DNA of 64,000 nucleotides. Source: Ascaphus truei (Eukaryota > Chordata > Amphibia > Anura > Ascaphidae). The notes below the pieces were generated by a model that was not told the DNA's origin, searched no databases, and saw only the letters and a list, made by a program, of their open reading frames with translations. The position numbers and the translations under genes are program-made. Shown in pieces: positions 56,557-64,000 of the stretch (within the stretch, counting starts at the first letter, position 1; each line of letters starts with the position of its first letter). Where the stretch lies: the NCBI GenBank assembly GCA_036426205.1, contig CM071579.1, forward strand, positions 21,604,603-21,668,602, given 5' to 3'.

Positions 56557-58394
56557 TCATCCCCTTTCAGCCAGTTCTTTTAGGATATTGGCTCTACCAT
56601 CTTTTATTACAAGGAGGCGGAATGGAAAGATCCATCGGTACCGCAGTCCCCTATCACGCAGAAATTTCGTGATGGGCTGCAATTTGCGCCGTCTGCTGAG
56701 GGTCAAGGGAATCAAGCCCTGAAAAACCTGCAATTTTATTTTTTCAAAGGTGAGATTATTGGCGGTCCTTGTGATTTTACATAAGGCCTCCTTTGTTTTA
56801 AATAAATGAAAATGGAGGATAATCTCTCTCGGGGTGTCCCCCTGCTGCTGTCTACTCCTATGGCATCTGTCCAATGCAATTTCAGCTTCGGTCTTATCTG
56901 TAATCATGGAAGTCAGCCATTTTGATCCAAAATCTTCAACTTCCAGGATAGACTCAGTGTCCCCATCAGATTCTCCTGTTGTTTCTGCAGTCTCTATTTG
57001 CAGAGTCTTCTCGCCGCTCTTTCAAATCCGCAACCTGGCCTTTCAGGTAAGGTTTTTAGATTTTTATTAAGTGCCTTGATCGTGGAGTCTAACTTCTTCT
57101 CCAGCTCATCAGTCCTTCCTCCTGTCATAGTTATATTCCTCCCCATCTCTCTCATCTCCTCTCGGAACATGTTCTTTAGCTCACCAAACAGTTGTAGCCC
57201 CCTTTGCCCATGACTAAGGGAAACTACGCCTGCTGCTTTACCTGTTGCTCACAGGAGGCCTAAGCCGCTGAGAGCCTAGGGTGAGCTTTTTCTCCTCTCG
57301 ATACAGCGCCTCAACCTATGAGGGATCTCAGCGTTGGTGGGGAGAACCCCTCACAGGAACCAATACAGTATCAAATAATACACACACAGGTATATAACTA
57401 ATATTTACTAACACACATGCAATAAAATAACAATTACCATGGTAACCCCCCAAAGCACGGAGTGTGCGGTGGCACCAATAACCCTGGTGTCCTTCCCAAT
57501 GTCAGTCCCACCCAATATATGAGGTAACACTACCCCTGTGAACCATTGGTGCACTTAATACCTCCCTGGGTACTCCTGTACCCAGGTACCGCAGATGAAA
57601 TAACGGATCAGTAAGGTCCCACGACATGGGGCCTCCAACAATCCCCTCTCTCCTTATGAGTCCCAATCCACTGTGTGAGGTGCGAGCTCCAGCTGGAGGG
57701 TCTCACACAATGTCTATTCCCTGTGACCTGGTCCCAGGCCGCAGGGCACCGCATGGCCGTGTGGTCACCTATCTTGGGCCTTCCCTGCAATACTGCACTG
57801 GGGTGACTCAGAGCCTATCTTGGGGCTAAGGGAGCAAGCCTAGACCTAGTCCAGGAGCCACTTGCTCCCTAGTCACTGCCTGCTTCCTAGACACTGCCTG
57901 CTCCCTAGACACTGCCTGCTCCCTTGCTGGCTCCCTCCCGACTCACACGCGGTGTTTCTGAGCGCCAAACCTATTCTATTCCTCCTTACTCCTTGAGCCC
58001 TGTTGTCTCAGGTGCCCCATGTGGGTTTCCCCCCCCCGAGCATGCTGGGACTTGTAGTCCCTCAGTACCATAAACGGAAACATTCTAAGATGGCCGCTGC
58101 ACTACCAATACTGTGCATGCGCGCCTCGTTATTCTGCACATGCGCGAGACTTATGATGGTCGCCCCCACACTCCCGAATGGCGCAGAGCTCTGGCGGCAA
58201 TTCTGCAGTTCCCTCTCACTGGAGGTAAGGAAGGGGACTCTGCTACACAGTCTTTCAATGTCTGATTTTGTGACCATGTTTTTCAGAATAGCTAAGTTTC
58301 CATCCGCTGGATCTCCATCCGCTGGATCTCTCTCACAGTCTGAGCCCCCGTTATCCCCCTCAGCCGGCATCTCCGCCGTTCGCGCCGAATCCAA
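56557..58394 (-). pseudogene. L1-like ORF1 pseudogene, split by a solo LTR
   Basis: ORF1 proteins of L1-type LINEs bind the element RNA as coiled-coil trimers. Minus strand: start MDSARTAEMPAEGDNGGSD at 58,394, then AILKNMVTKSDIERL; after the insertion, GELKNMFREEMREMGRNI and TDELEKKLDSTIKALNKN (coiled coil, heptads); then RRM-like GDTPREIILHFHLFKTKEAL and CTD-like RRRKLQPITKFLRDRGLRYR with FPFRLLVI. The reading frame is continuous across the solo LTR once its 4 bp duplication is discounted. Two further single-base frameshifts lie near 57,030-57,050. No ORF2 is found. Tx1/L1 clade is inferred. Confidence 0.85.
57193..58247. mobile_element. Solo LTR, 1,055 bp, with 4 bp target duplication
   Basis: Begins TGTAGCCCCC and ends GGGGACTCTGCTACA. 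Direct CAGT outside both ends (57,189-57,192 and 58,248-58,251). The insertion interrupts the L1-like ORF1 exactly between codons that are otherwise contiguous. TG...CA ends and a 4 bp duplication fit an endogenous-retrovirus-type LTR left by LTR-LTR recombination. No internal viral gene is present. Orientation not settled. Confidence 0.88.
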
Positions 58395-58596
58395 TTATTT
58401 TAAATAACTTGCTAAATCCGGCGTTATTTTCTTTGCCCGTGCTCTTGTAGTCATCGCTGGATGTTAAGCTAAATGATCCGTAACTAATTCTGTGTGGTTT
58501 GCGGAATTGTAAGGGTGTTTTTCGCTGGTTATCTGCGTGGGGCGAAGTGGAGCTGTCAGATTAGCCCTCCATGCCCATTGCTTCCGCACATGCGCC
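58395..58596. other. Upstream flank of the L1-like ORF1
   Basis: Probably 5' untranslated sequence of the L1-like element. No separate feature. Confidence 0.35.
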
Positions 58597-58712
58597 TCTC
58601 CTAATGTTACTTTTATGTCTGAAAGCGCGTCTTCCCATTGTATTATATCATGTGTATTACTGCGGTGCTGCACTGTGCACATGGATAGGGCTATATAAAT
58701 AAAGACATACAT
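58597..58712 (+). mobile_element. SINE-like repeat, 5'-truncated
   Basis: TAATGTTACTTTTATGTCTG, CATGTGTATTACTGCGGTGC and GGGCTATATAAATAAAGACA ending in (CATA)n. Same family as 13.8, 47.83 and 48.69 kb. The 5' truncation and A/T-rich tail fit target-primed reverse transcription. Confidence 0.75.
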
Positions 58713-60550
58713 ATATACTGTACACATCCACAGCCAAAGATTCATTTTTTTTATAACAACGGTACAGCTTTAACAATATGTGCCACTGAGACAAAGGTAG
58801 ATACCGAAACAATAGATGTCCATCTGGAAATACATAATTGAGAATAATTAAAACAGATGCTGTCTTAAGTGACAAACACATGTGTGAATCACTGTTCCCC
58901 CTGAGTTGAGCTCAGAAAAAAACAATCTGTTTTTCTGAAGGGGTCCCCCCGCTCTCAGTTTTGACAGATACACCTCACTCCCCTCCTCTGCTACTAATTC
59001 CTTCAACGGGATCCCTATAATCCCGCCACACTTGCAATGTATCTTCTATTACATTCAAAACAATCCCCAAAAAAGTTTCAATTACCCTTTGCCAGTCAAT
59101 ACGGGGTTTTAAACATACACAAAGCTACGGAGTAAAGATCAAGGAAAGATTACTCTGTGTTAAAACTTCCATTGGGGAATAAAATTATCCACATATCATA
59201 CTGTTTATATAGAATATTTTGAGCCAATTAATATGAAACTTTAAGCAAAACAAAAAAAGAAGGGGTGCAAGTGAATGCTTTATAGAAGGAAATGAAAAAT
59301 GCAATTAATAACACATAAAAATGTATAGAACGAAAAACAGGATAAATTGGCTGATAAAAGTAGAAGTCCAATTCAGGGGGATGTGCCGTCCCTCGCCCGT
59401 GTCCTGGAAGTTCTCCACGGGTCCCTGGCAAGCTGGTGCATGGGTATACCGCTGCAAGTTACTTTACTTGGGACTGGACTTTTTTTTGGCAATTATTAGG
59501 CTTCAACCTCTATTAACTATGTAGTCTCTATCTATTGAACAACATCTCTACCAGTTTGGTTCTTGAACGTAGTAATTATATCAAGGATTTGATTCTCCAT
59601 TAGTTCTATCTGTTGTCTGTCTTGTTTAGGGGTTTTACATGTGGTTCATGTCATACACTGTGGTCTAAATTCGTCACATTGTTACTTTTCTGGAACCACG
59701 ATCACATGTGGGATGTGAGTGAGTCCAGCGGTTTAACTCGTCCCCTTTTGAGAGCACACAGAGTCTTTTTATTTTCTTCAACTTTAATGGGGGAGTCAAA
59801 AACAAATATAAAGGGTACTTGCAGATGGTAATGTGTGGTGAGAGAGGGCTTCTCTATGTGAACGTGCTCTGTTATGGGGGACGGTAAAAATGGATGGCCT
59901 TGCAGGGGTGAAATGGAGAAAGCATGTACAGTACTCGCTAAGCCAGCTAGTTAGATCTAAAGCACATGTTTCTGTGGCTGGCAGGAAGGGTCTAAGGACC
60001 AAAGTAACTGCTATAAAGGCAGCGGAGTAGGATTGAACCAATCTTCTATCTACGAGGATTGGAAAGCTGTCAGGGCAACCAACTAGAATTGTGTGAAAGG
60101 GCAAATGTAGCAATAATGTTGTTTTACACATGCAGCTAGCTGCTGGAACAGGGAGAATTACAGGCAGCTGAGCAAGGGAGACAGGAATAGTCAAACTGCA
60201 AAGGGAGACAGAAAATGTGTCATCCTGTTCCAGGACAGTTATCACCCTGTACCAAGCATCAGATCCAGTTAACTTACGGAGGAGACCACACAATCCTTGT
60301 TCCATTGTCTGTCCTCCACTCTCCTCCACACAACCTCCCAGCTGCTACCCTCCTTGGGCATTGCTTTGTATTAACACTGATTAACCCAAGAGTGTCATTT
60401 CTGAGCGCTCAATCACCTGTTTTTGTTTGTAATATGAAACTTTAGAATGTTACTCTAGATCCTGTCAGAGTTAACCCCTTCATTGCAGTGCATTGAAAAT
60501 ACTGTCCCTAGAAGTAATTGTTTCCTTACAGATACTGCAGCATGTGTTAG
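58713..60550. other. Unclassified region, no supported gene
   Basis: The minus strand at about 58,940-59,110 reads RIDWQRVIETFLGIVLNVIE and may be a retroelement relic I cannot place. The 177-residue minus frame (59,796-60,329) has no recognised domain, signal or repeat and is judged chance. Confidence 0.35.
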
Positions 60551-60912
60551 GCCTCGGCCAGGCTCCCCGCTTGCGTGCTGAGGCGCGCTGAGGCTCAGGG
60601 AAAGCGGGTGCTTTCCCTGGCCTTGCGGTTGCTTGCCCTGCGCGCCTTCAGGGGGCGGGCCGGGGGCGGGCCAGTGACGTCACGGAGCTGGTTCGCCCTC
60701 ATTGGGCGAACCGCTCACGTGACCGGCCCTGCGCTCCGGCAAGCGCGTGAATTAAAAAATCTGCTAAGACCTACGCTTCCGAATGCTTGCAGAAGCGTAG
60801 GAGAGCCCCTACTAAAGCCGCTCTAATTGCAACGGTAGGGACTCAGTGCCAAGCATGAGCGAGCGTCAGCACGCTTCAGCGAGCAAGCGCTTACCATGGA
60901 CGAGGATTATGT
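60551..60912. mobile_element. GC-rich MITE related to the 10.8 kb element
   Basis: Imperfect inverted ends of about 48 bp: TAGGCCTCGGCCAGGCTCCC and CGCTTGCGTGCTGAGGCG against TCAGCACGCTTCAGCGAGCA and CCATGGACGAGGATTA. The interior shares GCTGGTTCGCCCTCATTGGG and a GTGACGTCACGGAGC segment with the 10.8 kb family. No coding capacity. Confidence 0.65.
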
Positions 60913-61046
60913 ATCAAACAGAAATGGGCCAAATAGGGCGTGTGAAAACAGAACTTACTACAACCTTAGGTTTTGGAATATAATACAAAACCCAAAACCC
61001 AAGTTGCAACACAGGTTGCATTTTTTTTCAATTTCATTTTCATGTT

Positions 61047-61090
61047 TTAAAGCTGCAGTTCAAGCTGCCGTTTAAAAAAAAATAAAAAAT

Positions 61091-61135
<45 letters not shown>

Positions 61136-61528
61136 CCCATTCAATATGTGCATCAATACAATCTGCAGACTGACAAGTGATTAGCTAAGCTGCAGATCGA
61201 TCCGTTCTCCTGTAATCGATCGCTTGCTCAGGGTTATTTAATTCAGTTCTTGCACAGCATTGTGGGCAATGTAGTCCAGCAATATCATGTGACTGGGCAG
61301 TTACTAGATACAATTGGTGCACTGCTAGAGAGAGGACGGGGCTCAAGAGCCAGAGCCTATCAGAAGGGGAAGGGGCTATCACTTTGGAAATGCTTCCTAC
61401 ATTAGAAACATTGAAAATGTCTTTAAAACATTTTTTTTTAAATGCTACAAGTATTTTCTCATAGTACAGAACTGATTTATTAAAAAAAAAAAAACACATG
61501 TAGGATATTGCTTGAACTGCTGCTTTAA
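61047..61528. mobile_element. TTTAAAGCTGCAGTTCA MITE, copy 1
   Basis: Ends TTTAAAGCTGCAGTTCAAG and CTTGAACTGCTGCTTTAA. A (TA)n run at 61,096-61,131 lies inside. Interior GCTGCAGATCGATCCGTTCT and ACAGAACTGATTTATTAAAA recur in the neighbouring copies. Confidence 0.75.
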
Positions 61529-61529
61529 T

Positions 61530-61718
61530 TGATGCAACAGTTGCTTAGCTTTAAGGAAATGTAATTATTTAAGCTGCCGATCGATCCGCTCTCCTATGAT
61601 TGATCGGCAAAGATTCTGCTTCTCTGGTTTCAATGTGGCTGCGTATTTGAAAAGAGGAAGTGCTGTGCTTTTGTAAATGGTTGCTATAGCAACCCAAGGA
61701 AGCTTTATATATTAACTC
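61530..61718. mobile_element. Partial copy of the same MITE
   Basis: TAAGCTGCCGATCGATCCGC and TGATTGATCGGCAAAGATTC match the subterminal part of copies 1 and 2; both ends are eroded. Confidence 0.55.
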
Positions 61719-61720
61719 AT

Positions 61721-62175
61721 TAAAGCTGCAGTTCAGTCTTTTTTTTTTTTTTTAATTTATTTTTTTACTTCAATAGTTTTATGTGGGCAATCTCTAATTA
61801 CCTAAAGAACTGCATAGCTGCAGGTCAATTCGTTCTCCATGTATTGATAGGCAAAATTTGGTGACATAATTAGAGCTGGCATATGTTTTTATTTGCTTCT
61901 GTCAGTCAGTGGAAGCTCATGAATATTCATGAGCAGTCCTGCACTGACATGTGCTAGAGGGAGGGCAGGGCTGACAAAGGGGTGTGCCAGGGCTTGTGAC
62001 AGGACATGAAGGGGCAGTGCCTTAGCAAATGGTTGTTAAAATAGAATACAAGAAAATTGGTCTTTCAAAGTTGTTTTTTTAAAAACAGAAAATGCTAAAA
62101 GTATTTTTTCTTACTACAGAACTGATTTATTTAAAAAAAACACACATGCAGGATATTGACTGAACTGCAGCTTTA
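61721..62175. mobile_element. TTTAAAGCTGCAGTTCA MITE, copy 2
   Basis: Ends TAAAGCTGCAGTTCAGTC and GACTGAACTGCAGCTTTA, perfect over 18 bp. Interior GCTGCAGGTCAATTCGTTCT, ACAGAACTGATTTATTTAAA. Confidence 0.78.
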
Positions 62176-62197
62176 AAGAGAGCATGAAGAGTGGATG

Positions 62198-62235
62198 GGG
62201 GGGGGGGGGGGGGGGGGGGGCGGGGGAGGGCAGGG
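62198..62235. repeat. Poly-G tract
   Basis: About 23 consecutive G, one C, then further G-rich sequence; potential G-quadruplex or assembly-sensitive site. Confidence 0.9.
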
Positions 62236-62299
62236 AATAGTAAGCATGGTAAATTGTACACCTCCAAACTGTAACAACTTACCTGAGACTCTCAAAGCT

Positions 62300-62435
62300 G
62301 CCACCAGTCTAAATTATTTTCAAGATTTCGGCTGCCTCACATTATAATCTTGTCTGTAACTGTTACATATGAGAGGTTAACTGTCAATATATTATTTGCT
62401 GGTAAAACATTTTTTAGAAATAAATAAATCTAATA
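62300..62435 (+). mobile_element. Retroposon tail, short copy
   Basis: TATAATCTTGTCTGTAACTG, GAGAGGTTAACTGTCAATAT and AAATAAATAAAT match the tails at 32.6 and 36.9 kb with an internal deletion. Confidence 0.6.
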
Positions 62436-62436
62436 T

Positions 62437-62475
62437 AGGAGTGGCCAAATCCAGTCCTCAAGGGCCACCAACAGT
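62437..62475. mobile_element. Charlie-like hAT MITE, left end only
   Basis: TAGGAGTGGCCAAATCCAGT followed by CCTCAAGGGCCACCAACAG matches the left end of the family; the rest is missing. Confidence 0.5.
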
Positions 62476-62552
62476 CAACCCCCCTTAAAACATACAGTAC
62501 AATAATAGGAAACATTACTATTATCAAGTCATCTTATAAGGAGATATGTCAA

Positions 62553-62800
62553 TCCTTTAAAAAAAATGGCTGCCATCACATGGTACTACAACCAATCGGA
62601 TTGTGAGATATACCATGCAAGTCATCACATGGTACATCCCCAATCCGATTGGTTGAAATACCATGTGACAGCTTCCATTTTTTTTAAAAGGATGTGACAT
62701 CATAAAGGGATGATGTCACATCCTTTTAAAAAAAATGGCTGCCATCACATGGTACTTCAACCAATCGGATTGGGAGTGTACCATGTGGTACATTCTTTTA
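62553..62800. mobile_element. Three head-to-head/tail-to-tail copies of a small repeat
   Basis: ATGGCTGCCATCACATGGTA plus CAACCAATCGGATTG occurs forward (62,553-62,602), inverted (about 62,628-62,692) and forward again (about 62,712-62,775). GGATGTGACATCA/TGATGTCACATCC forms the second turn. A MITE that has been partly duplicated, or two nested copies. Confidence 0.7.
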
Positions 62801-62829
62801 TCGAAGTCCTACTCGCAGATCCCATCTCG

Positions 62830-64000
62830 CCACCCTTTGGGTTTCGAAATGAAATTTGCCAGGAGCTCGCTTGTTCAGAGCTCCAATGATCACTAGTTGG
62901 AGCTCTTTTGGAGCTCCCGCTCGGTGTGATTGAGCAGGAGCGCTAGCGCTCGGGGAGACGCACTTCCCAAATGAGTTTGGCAGGTAATCGGAGCTTTCTT
63001 AATAGCAGCATTGCCAAATCGTCCGGGAACTGCTCAAAATCCTCTGAGTTAGTTACCAAAGTGTATAGAATAGTCCCCACTGTCTCTGTCCCGTCTGAAT
63101 AGGCTTAAAGCCGCTGTTCCGGAGATAGCACTGCTATGGTGGCACTGTAGGGGGTCCATGCTTCCGGACCGGACTCACCATAGAGATAATCCTCCAGCAC
63201 CAGGGCAGTTGCGGCCCCACGATTTGTCCTGGTCCCAAAACCAGTAATTATTGCAACATCTAGATCGAACCGTGTTTTCTATCCGTGATCCCACTGGCTT
63301 GAAAAACAGAAAATAACTAAGATCCCCCTATCTCCATATGGAATCATTTATATGTTAAAAAAAAAACAGGGAAAGAAAATAGATTAGGAGGGACTGCAAC
63401 TTTAATCTGTGCCCTGCATGTTACAGTAAATATATTATTATCACTCCCCTGTCATCAAATAGGTTCCCTCCAAACCCTGTGTTTACCCCCTCTCTGTGTC
63501 AGCCAGAATCATATCATTAGAGGTCAGAACGCAGTGCCATTTGTGTCTCCCGCTCCCTCCCCTGGTCCATCCACGCACAGTGAGATCCCTCTCTGAGGAA
63601 TGGTTTTGCTGGCTCACATGATTCACTTTTGCTGGGGCTGGGAGGGGTCACGTCAGTGCTGTACAGTAGGACAAGTCTGCCTAAAGGGTCCCCAGAAACT
63701 CATACGCACTAGGACATCATGTAACAAGTCCGCTTGTCTGATACAAAGTTTATTTTCCCCTCTAACATAATTTGTAATAATATATTTGTCAATTATTTGG
63801 AAGATTCTAACACAGGGTTTTTTTTTAAACTCTTTTGATGCCAGAGGAGCACCCCCTCGTTCGTCTCTTCTGCACCCCATCTGATGCACTTACTCTCCTT
63901 CTCTGCTCCAAGCGAAAATGTTGAATGCACTTAGATTTACAATAAGGCGCTGCTTGCTCAAACGGTAGGAGATGTGAGCCAATCACAACATACCTGACAT
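62830..64000. other. Unclassified right end, no gene
   Basis: GAGCTC-rich inverted motifs at 62,860-62,960 (GGAGCTCGCTTGTTCAGAGC and nearby complements) suggest another worn palindromic repeat. No coding or RNA gene recognised to the window end. Confidence 0.35.

Noticed and set aside
59796..60329. 177-residue open frame on the minus strand
   Set aside because: No recognisable domain, signal peptide or homology that I can name; surrounding sequence is unclassified and probably repeat-derived.

Overview
The window looks like repeat-dense, non-coding DNA from a vertebrate, most likely an anuran amphibian. That assignment is an inference from the repeat types: Tc1-like elements with about 215 bp inverted repeats, a DIRS/Ngaro-type tyrosine-recombinase retroelement with an SGNH-hydrolase-like domain, tRNA-derived SINEs with a GGGGCAGGGAC tail, and several hAT and TA-flanked MITE families that I associate with frog genomes. 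I found no host protein-coding exon, tRNA, rRNA or snRNA that I could support. Almost every long open frame is a by-product of a tandem repeat whose period is a multiple of three, or lies inside a transposon.

Layout, 0-20 kb: low-copy sequence with microsatellites, several MITEs (Charlie-like hAT at 1, 5.3, 6.1 and 19.4 kb; TA-flanked at 6.3 kb; palindromic at 2.0, 10.5 and 10.8 kb; hAT at 13.15 kb with a perfect 8 bp target duplication), a complete but dead Tc1-like element (8,800-10,408), minisatellites at 7.2-7.8 and 14.6-15.6 kb, a tandem SINE pair at 17.1-17.5 kb, and a 1.43 kb hAT element (17,944-19,371).

Layout, 20-30 kb: a decayed DIRS/Ngaro-like element read on the minus strand (about 27.3 to 20.4 kb) with short inverted ends, RNase H, tyrosine recombinase and SGNH domains, split by a 706 bp palindrome. 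Its gag/RT part is absent and the space is occupied by a 47 bp VNTR of about 78 units. Next come a mariner-type MITE, a second SGNH fragment on the plus strand, and a solo LTR lying in a TA run.

Layout, 30-39 kb: a 4.1-4.2 kb unit present twice in direct orientation. The copies are joined by a roughly 200 bp snap-back palindrome and differ mainly by small indels.

Layout, 39-53 kb: a 950/747 bp-arm palindrome (42.7-44.4 kb) abutting a 7.6 kb palindrome with 3.8 kb arms and a spacer of about 7 bp (44.4-52.05 kb). Both are centred on an inverting 49 bp tandem repeat. A 27 bp array sits near the outer end of each large arm.

Layout, 53-64 kb: a second Tc1 copy, an L1-like ORF1 pseudogene split by a 1,055 bp solo LTR with a 4 bp target duplication, another GC-rich MITE, and clusters of small inverted-repeat elements.

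The dominant theme is inverted-repeat architecture at every scale, from 32 bp hairpins to the 7.6 kb palindrome. The largest structures (duplication with snap-back, near-spacerless palindrome, VNTR with a noisy core) could partly be long-read assembly artefacts and need raw-read verification before a biological reading is accepted.
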